Shown one piece after another: positions 1 to 13,206 of a DNA stretch of 64,000 nt. The stretch comes from Amphibalanus amphitrite (lineage: Eukaryota; Arthropoda; Thecostraca; Balanomorpha; Balanidae). Position numbers and translations under genes: made by a program. Below the pieces are notes generated by a model. The model did no database searches. It was not told the DNA's origin and worked only from the letters and a program-made list of their open reading frames with translations. How positions within the stretch are numbered: the first letter of the stretch is position 1; every line of letters begins with the position of its first letter. Location: contig NW_024881531.1 of NCBI RefSeq assembly GCF_019059575.1, positions 930,001 to 994,000 on the forward strand. The letters are read 5' to 3'.

Positions 1-3000
1 GAATTGTGATAAATATCGGTCATTACATCGTCTCTAATGGCTTTTGATTGGTGGCCGAACAAAACACGTCATAATTCATTCAGTCACGATAGCCTTCCAA
101 AATATGCATCCAAAGCAGTTGAAGCAATTTGCCGTCACATGACCTTTGACCTGCTGAACAAAACAGAGTATTAAGCCAGATTCAATACAGCAAAACCCCT
201 TCTAGATGAGGCATTCTCAGAATTAAGCATTAACTATGAATATCGCAGAAACGTTTACGCTGTGGACTTTCAAGCAAAAGGTACGTTTTAACTTGGGTAA
301 CAGGGAACAAATTTATATCGCATCGAAAGTGACAGTCCAACGTTTGTAGGCTTGTGTCAGTCTGCAACTGGAGCCAAAGCAGCATGAATTTAGTCTCAGT
401 GAAAGCAAGGCTACGATTGCGGTCTTTCCTAATTAAAGAAAGTAGCAATGGCCAATGGCATTGGCCATTCCAATTTCACCGACCAAAAGATGAACGTTGG
501 ACATTCAGAAACATTTGGGACATTTGGGGCGTGCTTCATAGATAACAGATTGAACATGGTATTCGTGGGGCAACTAATTGCATCATCAATTTAAACTAGC
601 TGCGCTATTATCGTTTACGGTTCAATAACCACTTTACCGTGACATATTCACAATGACGCAACAGAATCCGCGTCGGAGCAGCTTCCACAATGATCGATAG
701 AATGACGGTCTCGCCACAGCTCTTTATCGGCCCAGCCAACCACTACACATGGGGCAGACATTATTTCGCACATGGCCAGACACATCGAATTGAGGCATAT
801 CGTGTTCATCATTTTTGTCAACAGAAGATGTCATTGTCACCTCTATCGATTACACCCGGTCATTCGGCCAATTTGGAACTCTCGACGGGGGTGGCCTCTT
901 TTTTTGGACGTCCATTCAGGTCAATCAATAGCCGGGCAAGAGGTAATGGAAAGCCAATAGACGTCGCACAAGAGCCCAAGCCGTTCAGACCAGGAAGTGA
1001 GCGGTAACTGAGCCCCTAATCGATAAGTAATCGAGCTTGGATCAAGCTATTGACGTTGCATTTCTGTGCTGCTGATTTCTAGTCAAATAATGTCATTAGT
1101 GAAAGTAATAAGGATATCAAAGTAAAATATCCCCTGACAACTCGCATTTGTTATAACGAGGCTGAGGTATGTTTATTGTTTGCAGCTTTTCAAAACCAGA
1201 AGGAAATACTTCAAGCAAATTGCATTGATATGATGGCTGATTTTGTAACTGAAGTGACGCACTAAGTCAAACACTACTCCGGACCCCACCAACCATAACA
1301 GCAAGCCTCGCATCCCCAGTCCCCGCCCTCCCGTGCCACAGGTCTCCACCCCTCTCCCTCCTCCCATCCCCATGCACTTAGCTCATATCGTCATCATACA
1401 AATCAATCGCAGTGCCATCGAGCCAAAGCCGTCTGTGTCGGGACCGACCAGGCGCACCGATACATGAGCTTCCATAATGCACACGTCGCCTCCGATTACA
1501 GGTCCCATACCGCCCGCGGCGGCGGTGAGGGGGAGAGGGGAGGGGAGGGGAGGGGAGGGCGGCGACCGAGCGGCCTGTATGCATTCCCAGGGGGAGGCTC
1601 GTCGTCTCATCGTTGATCAATAATGGCGGCATTATGCCAGGCAAAACACCACTCAGACACTCGTTAAACATGGAGCAGAGCCGAATGAGGCTCGTTTTGG
1701 ATGATACACAGGTAGCTGCGGCCGGAAAATGTGGTCACTTGTGGTAACTGGAAATCGCCGATCCGTGTGATCCATGAAAAATGTCTCGGACAAGTGAGAT
1801 CAAATAAAACCACTTCTCAAACGGACAGGAATGATATTAACAACAATAACTAGTATGGGAAACTCACCGATAAGGGGAGTGGGAAACTCGTCCACTCAGA
1901 GAACAAGCAATGATCCAAGTAAACAGGTAAGGAGTATAAGTATGTACGAGATTGACAGACGATGTGTCCCAAGAATGCCGCGATCACAAGTCTATTGTCT
2001 AGTTCAGAGCTCGGACATGTTCGTAGCTGAGCGCGGATATGTCCGGAACGGTGGACACAATGTCCGGTCCAAGGGCGCGGAATTATCCAAAGCATGTCGC
2101 GGACACTGGACAGTTTCTGGGTCAGCCATGAGCGCCCGTGATCGGGTCGATGGCCCAAATAGCTCCGACTGGACGATGGTGTGAATATGGAACTGGCCCG
2201 GCCGCTGCCCGACCGTAAAACAACACACAGATGCGGTACAATGAAAAGGCGTGTGTGTACGATATCGGTGCCCCCTGCCGCGATATGTAGGCCATTCCCG
2301 GCACATATTTCACATCAATCATGCCAAGCACGGTTGTTAACAACTCGCCCACAAGGTCGCAGTCAGCGGGGATTGATAGTCTGATACAGGAAGTCTTGAA
2401 CATTAGCGTGTCAGAAGTAGTTCTTATCGACGGGCCATGCCGTTGTAGTATGGTAATGCAACTGATAAAGAATATCAAAATATGGGAAGCATCGTTACAT
2501 CTTTCGCCGATCTATGATATCGCAACGCCTTCACAGCTCGGTGGAAGTCTCACATGGACGACCGTGCACCGTAACAGAAAATCCTCAACACAGACAATTT
2601 ATGGTAGCTTATTCACTAGATCATTTATGAGACATTTCCATGCTATTTTTCACGACTTTTGCTCATTGTTATCTACCTGCATGTGAACTAGAAGCCATTT
2701 ACGAACAAATGGTACCATTTGTTAGCACAGCCAGGCGAGCCATGACGTCTTCAACGCATCAAATTATTAAGTTACTTCCAGAGCGGAGGCATTCAAGCCA
2801 CTACGCGCGAAATGGTGGTCAAAATTGGCATTTCCACCTCTGTGTCGATGAAAGCCAAACATAAAACTAATACCAATTGTTCAATGAGCTATGAGAAAAA
2901 CTGAACAGTGAACGATTCGACAACCGCAGCTTTTCCGACATAAATAAACGATCACAGTATCCGATGTCCAGCTATAAAGCAGTCTCGACTGTAGAGAGAT

Positions 3001-6000
3001 GTCTCGTCTTCCGTTTACAAGCTCCCACGGGAGTCAACGCCCCGCGGTCTTGCTTTAATATTGTAATCGTGCTTCTCCTTATATGTTTACCAATGCCACA
3101 TCTTCCCATCCTCTAGTTATGCCTCAAAACACACTCCTGTGACTCCAGTTTAGAGTTATCCAGCTGGTTTCCGGTAAAACCACATACACATCAGAATCTC
3201 AACGGCGGAACAGGATGTTGCAGATAGAAAAGGCGAATGGAGTATTCCAGTGCGTTTTACTGTAACGTGCAGATAATTTTTAAATGGAAATTCGTAAATG
3301 AATGACGTAGTATCAACCTACACACATGTGATACAAATTTAGCTTAAGTGCTCCACAACACACACATTATTAACATAACAAAGAGAACTCTGCGAACTAT
3401 ACCATGACCGAAAGATGACAAATTGGGCCACATAAACCCACTGCTGTAACGATTAGGCGACTGTTACTGCAATGTCTGCCCGTCATGCCAGTCAACGGCC
3501 CGCTCACAGAGATGCCCTTGAACCGGGAGTTATGCTGGCTCATGATCCAGGCTACCTCGCAGCGGGGAACGATTGCACAATGGATAAACCTGTGACCGGT
3601 AGAAAAACGAGCAGGTTCGTTTAGATATGCGGGCTTAATTGAGACGCTGTTTTAATCAACGAGAGCTTGGAGCAGAGATAACGACTAAGAGAACTTTATT
3701 GCTTTCCCATGGATGAAGTGATTTAGACCGACTTAACCAGCGCCTGCGGATGTTCCCCAAGCCTGAAAACCTTACAAGCCCCCGCAGCGTCTCCAGTGCA
3801 GCCCAGATGGTGCGAGCCGGTGTTTTTTGTTTGCTCCTAAGCGGTGTGCCGCCCCGCCAGCCGGCGCCACTCCCAGCAATTTGAGAGCGGGCCCGAGCGC
3901 CGGCACCGACAGCGATTTGCCCGCGCGCCGATGCGTGACGAGCGAGCATCGAGCGATGACCGCACGTTCGGCCGCGCCGGAGCGCCGCCGCGCTGCTGCC
4001 GTCGACCCCGACCCCTCACCCTCCCCCACCCACTCCGTGAGGCGGCCACCTCTGCTGACCCGCCCCGAAGGCCATCGGGCCAATAATCAGCGCATCATTG
4101 ACACGGGGCTGCGCTGCCGGGGCGCGGGCCGACCGAGGGCAGCAGAGGCCGCCGCTGCCGCCCCGCCGTTGACCCCGCGGAGGAAAACAACGATAATGGG
4201 CAGCCCGGCGGCGGCGATCGGCCCGGCTCTCCGCGGAGCAGCCCAGAGACGGCCGGAGGCTGAGAGGTGTCTCTGTAAATCTCCAGAGATTTCCAGAGAC
4301 ATACGGGCGTCTCCTGAAACTCGGACACACCCACAGCGTCCATGGAGGCGGCGCCCAGCACTACGCAGATGCGCCATTAGATGAGATAAACGTGTCGGAA
4401 GACGCGCTCGGCGCAGTTTCGTGCCACCGCGACCGGCAGAGATGGCTATCATAGGAGCAGGCTGCCGCTAATGGCTAGGGCGTCCCGCAGCCGACACGGA
4501 AGAGAAAGCCAAAGGGGGCGAGAAGGAAACATCTCAAGGCAAGATGATGAGATTCTCCACATAGGTATCAGCAGAAACTTGACGAACCTACTTCTACAGC
4601 CACGTTGGTTGTCAGTCGACCAAATCGGCTTAAATCAAGTTGAAGGTCTCACGACCAAATATGAGCGTCGGAGCAAACTTCTATGGTCCATCCTGGCAAA
4701 GATTTTCATAATCCCTTCACAAAGAATATACTCCACCTAGCTCACTACCACCGAAATCATCTCTCAAGCGGCAGGCAGCACGCCATAACTGCTATGCATG
4801 AGCTCGACCCAAGACTACCAACCAGCTCCGTCCTTTGATATAGTTTCAGGACCATTATATAACCACCCGAAGTCAGAATCGGCCAAACGCAGCGCCTCGT
4901 TTCGCTCGCGGAGCCTCATCTGGACTCGGATCGCGCCTCGCCGCCGGTCAGGCCTCTCTCTCCGGTCAGACATCAGTCAACTGTCTCCACCACGGGCGTG
5001 GCAGAGAGACTAACAACCGCAGACTGCCCAGACACCACCGGCGGGCCGCGGACCATCGCAGACGAGTCGCCGCCGGCCGACCCGTCCAGCTTTCACCGGT
5101 CACCACCCGAGCCTCCGAGCCGCCGCCGAGGTGGCAGGGACGAGCCGCGGCCGTCCGGAAGCGACGCTGGCCACCGGGAGGTCGGGCCGTCCGCGCGGAG
5201 GACGGGAGGCCCGCGCCGCACCTCATCCCGAATGCGGACGGCGCGGCGGTGCGCTGCTGGTTCGACGATTCGAGAGTGGTGTCGAACACGCGTCGCGATG
5301 CTGCCAGCCGTGTTCCATCGGGTGAGAGGAAATCAGCGAGAGGCCCGTCACCGCTGCCGCGCGGGCCAGAGTTTCACCAGCGATGGGATATTCTACTTAG
5401 GTCAGGGGTCCAGGAGGCTACTGTCCATAGTCCAGTTAGCAATGGTGAACGTTTGTAGTCCTGGCTCGATGATGGTTCGTCAGGTTTCTCATGAAATGTG
5501 AAAAAAATGGGATAGGAGGGTATTCATAAGCGCAGCGAAGGGAAAATATATCCTTAACGACAAGCTTCTTCTTCCTCAGCCCGTATCTAATAAGCAATTA
5601 GGAATTTAATAAACGTAAGAAAAGCTGCAATGCCTTTCCAAGAAGAGTTATCATTTTGCGTGACAGAGGAATCATCCTGATTGAAAGTAGCCTAAATAAA
5701 TCGCCAGGGGACCGCCCATTAATCGGTTTCCTTCGAACAAAGTCCATCATTACTTTGTCAGAACTCGGCTCAATAGTCGGGTACGACCTCATGCCGCGGT
5801 ATTCAATAATGTTCGACGTGCACCAGCTCACCCCACTCATGCCGACCCGTGACCCTTCAAGACCGAGGCTGCGCCTTGACCTGAGAACCACCCGCCTCTG
5901 GGCGAGGCCCGTCCTTCAACTCTTACCCATCAGCTAATCGATTCAAGACCCATCCGAGGTGCATAACGTAGTACCGAGTCGAACCGAGGCGCATCTGCAT

Positions 6001-9000
6001 GGCAAATGCGCACGGTTCTCAGACAAACGTGCGCCCGACCATCAACCTATCGATGACACTCGTGGCCGTATATGCTAACGAACAGCCGAGTTGTCATGGT
6101 GATTTGCGTCCCAGAGGCAACAGCGTCCTTGCAACGGTGACCTCCGGCCGTTTAACATTCCAGACGGTTGACAAATTCAGCTTGTCGCAAGATTCAGCTA
6201 AACGGTTCTACCAGCGAAGCTCGCTCAGAGGAATCGGTCGAACGATTCAGATCTATACATAGATCATAACGATTGCGGTCTGTAACTGTCAAACGAAGTG
6301 AGTGTATGCGACTCGTATTTCCAGTGATCAAGTGAGGCTCTGTCCCTCGCGAAAGTGAATCATGCATGCATGATGCGACCTTCGCAATCCACATTCGAGC
6401 ATGCACATCTGAAGCAATGCGTCACCTGAAGACCGTCGAGAAGCACGCGCTCACCAGCGCTTGCTGAACGATTTGCTCTCGCTGACCGGTGATATTCTCA
6501 GGAATATTGGACATTTAGCAGTATGATTGCCCATAAATTTGGGATGGCGATGGTCGATGGGCTAGAGTCAAGTGGAGATCACACATCTATCTCGTCAACG
6601 ACGGCAAAAGGGGCGGAGGTGATGGCTGCTACTGGTGATTCGCGAGAGAATTGGCAGTGGCAGAACGGCTTTCACTGGCAGAAATGGCGACAGTCTTCAG
6701 CTGCTGGTGGGCCATTCAGGATGAAGGATCTTTTTGTCGAGCGTCAGTAGATCGTCTTATATATTTCAGAAACCATTCATTCATTTCTATCAGGTATAAC
6801 CACAATAACAGCTCACCAACAAGCCACTTAATTGAACGATGGTTCCTGATCTCATTCCAATGCATAGTCACCACATTCCAACATATACAAGACGGGGCCA
6901 TGCATGCCTGCTACGTTCCCGGCCGCTCGATTTAGGAGAACTACGTGTCGCGCCGGGGCACCATACAATCATGTTTTATTCACACAGCTTCAATGGAACC
7001 TCAGATAATCCCAAGGCAGGAATGTATAATCCGCCAAGGTGTTTGTTCATCACAGCAAGACGCGTGGCTCCTCAGTCGATTAATAAGATACTTTGTAAGC
7101 CGAGCACTCCATTGGCAAACGGTCGGCCATGGTCGGGGCGGCGGGGATGAAAGTGGCTCAAATCGGGCCACAGCGCATACCTCAGATGAAATCACTGCGC
7201 CCCTCAGAGACTAACCAGCTCCGGAATCCGAGACAAGCTCCAAACAGGAAGATGGATGGCACACGCGAGTGGCTACACGTAATCGGACATGGGTATTCGA
7301 TGGGTACGCTGATATTGACCAGAAGTTGAAAGTTTAGATAATTACCCGGGCGGTCTCTGACAATAAGGGTCAATTTAAATAATGTCAACTAGAGCCCCGA
7401 CATGAGTCGACTTAAGACCATGACAGACGTCACAACAATGCAGCGGACGATCTTCAGCCTCAAACCGGTCTCACTCTTCAAAATTCGCCTAAATCCCTGC
7501 TCGAGACGGTTCTCTGCACATGAGACACCTGCGCGCGTCTCCACCAGCTGGAATCGACACAAAGCAGCAGCGGGCGGCGGGGGCAGGTGTGGAGGCGCCG
7601 GCCCGCCCCTTAGATACGAAGCCCAGGAAGACAGCAGATCGGTCGAACGGTCACCAGCTGGAGACCAGCTACCTCTCGCGGAGGACCACGACCGTCCCCG
7701 GAAGGCGAACGAGAGAGAAACGCCGGGAAAAGTCGGACGGCCGCCGCCGGACGGAGGAGAGAGACGGAGAAAACTGGCCTCTGAGCGACCGGCGAGCGGC
7801 GGCTCATCCGCGAGCAGGTCTGGAGACGGCCTCCACGCTACACCTGGCAGAAACTGCCCTCCGATCCGCTCCAGATGTACGGGACAGATAAATGACCGTC
7901 ATTATTCAGGGCCGACTGGTGTGACCTGCCGATTTCGAACATAAGGAATGAAGCAAGCTGCGCCTAAAGCTGCGAGTTAATTTGATCCGATCTCTCTTTA
8001 ATTTGCTCTACAGCTGAGATGAGGTGAAAACTTCTACCATTCAATAGTCCACAGGAGCACCCAGACGATACCATACACCTTCACTCCGCTGTACGAGAGG
8101 CCGTACCAACGACAGGTGCACCATTGACAACGTCACGTGAGCCGACTGCGTGACTAACCGCGCCACCCCGTACCTCCTGGGAGCCGGCTCTGCGGGCTCA
8201 GCCACCGCCCACGTCATCCGGCTAGCCCAGAGCCGAGCCGGAGCCATCGGCCGCTCGCCATCTTGGCTGAGGCGCGGCAGGCCTCCGGCGGCGGCGGCGG
8301 AGGTGCCTCTCAGATCGGTGCGCGTCACCCACCGGCGTCACCGGTACGACGTCATTAGAGATGCAGAGACGGTGCGCCGGGGCGCCGGGCAGTGGGACAC
8401 CACCCGGTAAAAACACCGTCCCGGTGTCACGGAGGGCGCTGAGAAAGGTGTCCCGGGTAAACAGGTGCCATCAGTCGGGGTCGGAGGCGAGGGGAGGGGG
8501 AGGGGCCGCTGTTGTGTCACGCATAGCCAAAGGAGGCGTAGAAGGGAAAGGTGACGCCTGGTAATGCGTGCACTGCTCATAGTCAGTGTGTTAGTTCAAA
8601 CTGAGTCAGACTTCAGTATCTACCTGTTCCGAAACGCAAAAGCTACCTATTCAATTGAGTGATTGTGATTGCCCACGCGATGACATCTTTGCAAGAAAAT
8701 GGATGAAAGAACAGAGGAAAACCTGCCGTCGGATCAGTTAAAGCTCCCACAATACGTAAAGCTAGGAAGTCGTGCTCGATGACAAATGGAAGGAAAATGT
8801 CAATGTGAATCGATGAGACGCTCCTAAAAAATAAGCCACAGGAAAACGTGCAACAGCAAGTTTCACTACACAGCGAACACGACAATGCCGCATACCATTT
8901 TCAAGCAATCAAGACGGATCAGCCTCACCCCTACGGGTCGTCTCCAAATATTAGAGCGCTGATCTCCGCTCTCTCATTAGTTTTCTGGTCCTCTTTAAAT

Positions 9001-9655
9001 GTGCTGCTGCTGGCCCATACACAACACGCTGAAGAACCAGTTGGTATACCTGACGACGACGATAAAAGCCTGGCTGTTGCCGTGGACTTTAGTCCGGCCC
9101 CGGCCAGCCCTGACCGGCTGAGGGGGCGAGGGGTCGCGCACGGGGGCGATTCGGCCCCGCGGTCAGCGCCTGTCACGCCTCACACCCCTGATCAGGGGCA
9201 CCAGTGGACGGTGACAGCTGACCAAGGCCGAACACTGGACGACAGTGGGGGAGAGAACGCACCGGCGCGGAACCCACGCATCACCGGCGGACCGGTCACA
9301 GCTGAGGTCACCAGGGTCACGGAGGTCAGGCCAGGTCACGGCTGACCTGAAACTCACCGACCGGGACGGGATCTCCACGAGTCGCGACAGTCGTAAGCAA
9401 CGGTCTGGAAACGGCGAGGTCGTCTAGCGCCGTGATTTCGGCACGTGAGCAGGGCCACCGTTGCCACTCCAGTGCACCGCCGCACGTCAGCCGAAGGAAC
9501 AAAGGTAGGTCTATATCCGACGCCATGCATCCGGCAGAGCGAGCTCGGCATTCCCCAGACCGGATCGAGCGGTCTCAGTGACCGAGCCGACCGGATGATC
9601 CCAGTGACGTCACCAGAGAAGGAATATGACGTCACTACGAGTAGTCAAGCGCCTA
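1..9655. other. Intergenic region, no gene recognised
   Basis: I recognise no conserved protein, RNA gene or complete transposon here. GC-rich patches lie near 3,780-4,450, 5,000-5,370, 7,550-7,880, 8,150-8,500 and 9,060-9,350. They hold open frames of up to about 185 codons on both strands, dominated by Arg, Ala, Pro and Gly. Overlapping open frames on opposite strands are expected from GC-rich sequence with few stop codons, and none shows a domain or a convincing exon structure. The patches could be CpG islands, lineage-specific exons or old repeats. Confidence 0.6.
1527..1559 (+). repeat. GGGGA tandem run, potential G-quadruplex
   Basis: The + strand has at least five runs of three or more G separated by single A bases (GGGGA repeated). 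This satisfies the usual four-run rule for intramolecular G-quadruplexes. No adjacent gene gives it a role. Confidence 0.6.
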
Positions 9656-10640
9656 CAGGGTGTTTCACTAAAAGTGTCAAAAAGTAAATGCTTATTAAAG
9701 ATATATAGAATATGCAAATCACGTGGCTGCGCACGTCACTTTGTTGCAAATTTTTGGACATTTATTGTTTGTCCATTTAAGATATATTTTACACTCATAC
9801 GGAGCGAGGGCAGGAGGCCAAAGTTAGGTACGAGTCGTTTTTTTCCTTATGCAGAACAAGAACAGGTTATTTACACCGCAACAGGAGGGGTGAATTACTC
9901 TTACATTTGGTGCCATCAGAAACATTGAAACCGTACGCCGACTTTTCAGAAAACGTTTTACTCTCTCACCTCGTTACGTTCCAGATTATAAAAGTTTTAA
10001 GGGGCTTGTTGAGAGGTTTAAAAGTGTTCCTTCGATGCCGGTTTCAGTCCAAAAAAGGCGGGGTCGCCCCCACCTCTCGGCGGAAACCGTTGAGAAGGTC
10101 GGGGTCTTTTTGAGGGCCTTTGAAGATAACAAGAAGCTAATTCCAACATCAGAAATAGCCAAGGCCTTACAAGTTATTAAAATCAACCACTGTAACGGCT
10201 GTAGCCACCGGGAACTGACTGGACCAGAAGTTCTCGGACCGAGTAATCAGCTGCCTCACCGCCCGCCCCTGGCCAGCGCGAGGCCCCGATCTGCCATCGC
10301 TAGACTTCTGGTTTGTTCAGTGACTCAGTAGCTCTCGCAGAGCTGAGGAAGACTCAAGTCGCATCACTTCGGGAGCTGAAGAGCACAATTCAAGGTTTTG
10401 CCGACAGTCTGGACGCTGAAGATGAAAACGGGCTGTGAGGCATCTCCGGACACGTGCCGAAACGGTGCATCAAAAGAAGGGGCGGATATGTGGAATAGGT
10501 TTGAGTGACGGTGGTTTCATTTTTATATATTTAAATGTCCAACAATTGCGGATGAAATGATATGCAAATGTCCTTAGAAAACATTGTTATTAAGTGCATT
10601 ATGACCTTTTACTTTTTGACACTTTTAGTGAAACACCCTG
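9656..10640. mobile_element. TA-flanked TIR transposon, Tc1/mariner (IS630)-like, internally deleted
   Basis: The ends are perfect inverted repeats of about 33 bp, starting CAGGGTGTTTCACTAAAAGT on the left and mirrored at 10,608-10,640. Each is flanked by the dinucleotide TA (9,654-9,655 and 10,641-10,642), the target duplication typical of Tc1/mariner elements. The 985-bp interior keeps an N-terminal transposase remnant and a short tail resembling a transposase C-terminus near 10,440-10,510, but lacks room for a full DDE catalytic domain. It is therefore a deletion derivative needing a transposase in trans. Perfect TIRs suggest fairly recent movement. Confidence 0.85.
9849..10181 (+). pseudogene. 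Transposase N-terminal helix-turn-helix remnant
   Basis: From the ATG at 9,849 the frame reads MQNKNRLFTPQQEG, then a TGA stop, then continues in the same frame with an IETVRRLFRKRF segment, a YVPDYKSFKGLVERF segment and RRGRPHLSAETVEKV. This fits the N-terminal DNA-binding domain of IS630/mariner-type transposases in arthropods: a first helix-turn-helix, then an R-G-R-P linker before a second. The in-frame stop and the missing DDE region make it non-functional. The family assignment rests on pattern recognition, not a database search. Confidence 0.6.
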
Positions 10641-10642
10641 TA

Positions 10643-13206
10643 CAAAGCATGGGGAGTGAGCTGAGGTAGCGGGGTGTGAAGAGGTAAGCTGAGAGTGAAT
10701 CACCGTCTTGAAGATATTCGAGGAGTGAAGAATTCCATGGAGCCGAGGAAAGACCCATGGAGGGTAGGGGAGGCCGTGAGAGGTCAAGGAAGGCCAAGAG
10801 AAGATTGTCAGAGTCCCCGGGTGACACGGAGAGACACCTGAAGCTGAGAGAGGTCACTGCAGAGTCAATGAGGAACGCGAAAGGCTGGCGAGATTCGCAG
10901 AGATCTCGTCAGGTCGGGAAAGGCCAGGGGAGGTCGGAAAACATCCCAGGAGGCTGTGAGTGAGGGAGTCAATGAATGCCCGAGGGCGGAGCCGTGACGA
11001 CGCAAGCCCGCAGCGGAACTGCGGCTCGTCATGGCTCCGGCGCGGCCACCTTTCAGTTTGACACGGCCGTGCTCCAAAGATATTGACTCCGTGACGGTCA
11101 TTTCCATTTCCACAGAGCCCGCGTAGTCTGATGCGAAACCAGGCGGTAATGAGCTACCAAGGCCTCTGGGTAGCTCGCTTTCCTCGTGCCGCCGGGCGGG
11201 TCTGACCGGGTGGGGGTTCCCCACGCCGCGCCCTATCGGTGACCGCCGAGCGGGTCCCCACAGCTGTGACCTCTGTAGAGGTCAGCGTGACTGGCCTCTG
11301 TGACCGGACAGCAGGGGCAGCCAGGCAGAATCAGCAGCGGATCACCGCCCTCCGCTCACACCGTGTCGGTACTACTATTGATCAGGGAAGGGGATTAGTC
11401 CTACCTCCTGCTGACTTATGCATGCCGGCGGGGATGTCCGGTCAGAGGTGCACGGACACCCTGTCGGCGGCAGCACTCCAGTGTGATACTTAAGTGGACA
11501 CGCAGCATCGCAGAATCGCAACTGTGCACCGCCGGATGTGACCCGTTGAGACCTCTCGGAGAGTGCCCCACAGCGGACCCACGGGTCACGGACGGGGCCG
11601 GATCGCGATCGGATGTAATGAGCTCCTGGTGACCGGTGCCGATGAAGTGACCTCGGTCACGCCATCTGAAAGTTCGTCGCTCGTTTTCAATTTCTGGTCA
11701 TACGGAAACTGATATACGCGTTGTACGAGGAAAAAATGTGATTCGGTCGGTACCCATGGGAGTCTTCTTGGCTCCTGCGACCAAGACACGGCGAAGAAGA
11801 CCGGCTACATAAATACCGGGCTCAATGCTCGACTAGATGCATACTCCGGATAAAGTGTAGGTAGTTAAGTTATCTCTATTGTTGTCAGTTGTTGCCATTG
11901 CCAAGGAGCTGAGCTTTGATCTTCGAAGTTGGAGCAATTACGAAAGATACATTATTAATTTAGATATCCCCCAAACTGTCGTATAGGCATGCGTCATTGC
12001 GAAGGCCGAGGGCGGCATGTCGATTACAATATAACATCTATAAAAAATGTTTAGATTGACTCGACTCGCGTTCTTTTCCTTTAGGACATAGGCATACCGA
12101 CTAACCCCGAAAGAAATTGAAACACAATGAAGTACCTGCCCCGACCCAGCTCCAGTTCGTGCTGTCGCAACCAGCAAAAGAACCTCTGCTCGCCAACCCC
12201 TCAAATACTTCCAGCACGCACCAACCGTTCCACGACTTACCTATATCGGGTTCCGTCCAAAGAAAACGGAGCGCCTCTCAGCTCTCCGGCACAGCGTCCA
12301 CTCACTACGGCGCTCTCTGAGAACTGCGGCGGCGGCGGCGGCAGCCGCGCAGCGGCGGCGCGCCCACGAATCGCCGCAGGGCAAATACCGCGCCGCCCAA
12401 CTTGCGGTGGCCTCGGTGTAGGTGGCAGCACCGTACGGCCGTGTCCAAGTCGTGTCGGAGCTGACGGCCGAGGCCTGAGAGAGGTCGTAACATGTGCGCA
12501 GTCAGTTTTTTTATATTCCCGAAATGCAATCTAGTTAACATTCTCCGCACACCACTCGATTATTCGTAATTGAAAGGTCGAACTTCACCAGAGTCAAAAT
12601 ACAGCAGACAGCCGTGAACTATTTTAGCACTGAAGTGATATTTGTTTATTGCTTTGGTTTTGAAAAGGTGCATTGCAGCTCTTGATGTGCAGTTGTTCAA
12701 AATGTGCGCTATTCGATTCGTAGCCCGCGAAATCGCGTAAGATCCGGCTCGTAACTGCTGGGCCAAAGCAAGATGGGCTAAATGTGGGAGAAGCGAAAAT
12801 TACGCCGTCAGAGACATCTAGCGAGGGTACAGCAGTGGCCTCTTGCGGACAAAATGTAATTTGAAAAGAAAAGTTTTTCATCAGGACGAAGGATTTGGCA
12901 AGTGGTACAAATCATTTCATTCGGATTAGCTACATACGATGATAGATCATTTATTTTGTTTTTATTTTAAGTATGTTAGTAGATATGCCATTGCTGTTGG
13001 TTTCTATCGGCCGAAAAGATGCAAAATGTTTCCACAAAATATTAGGGAAAAACTTCGGCTTAGGTAGAATACTGCATATGGTAGCTTCTCTTGATACACG
13101 TCCAGTTTATGCGGGCATATGTTACGAGCCTTTCCAGAACGGGAGTGGATATCGTGGAGGGGCTGCTGCCGAAAATATCGATTTTCGAAACATTTAAGTG
13201 GAAAAG
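10643..13206. other. Upstream flank of the SPP gene; no gene seen
   Basis: No coding region is recognised. GC-rich patches at about 10,980-11,330 and 12,300-12,480 (with a GGC triplet run) may be CpG islands; the second lies 0.7-0.9 kb upstream of the SPP start codon and is the best promoter candidate. The AT-rich segment 12,890-13,206 probably contains 5' UTR, but I cannot place the transcription start or any upstream splice. Confidence 0.4.

Noticed and set aside
3827-4384. 185-codon + strand open frame
   Set aside because: Arg/Ala/Pro-rich with equally long overlapping minus-strand frames; no domain, no exon signals. Best explained by GC-rich composition.
4998-5501. 167-codon + strand open frame
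   Set aside because: Same compositional pattern, no recognisable motif or conservation hint.
7402-7944. 180-codon + strand open frame
   Set aside because: Gly/Arg/Pro-rich, shifted frames are open too; not recognised as protein.
8848-9345. 165-codon + strand open frame
   Set aside because: No homologous family recognised; low-complexity and overlapped by open frames on the other strand.
11938-12534. Open frames upstream of SPP as an extra SPP exon or separate gene
   Set aside because: No splice connection or signal-peptide/SPP similarity was found; GGC triplet runs make the frames look compositional.
13198-13206. Possible GTG start three codons upstream of the SPP ATG
   Set aside because: Animal nuclear genes start at ATG; the ATG at 13,207 has a good context and yields the family's length.
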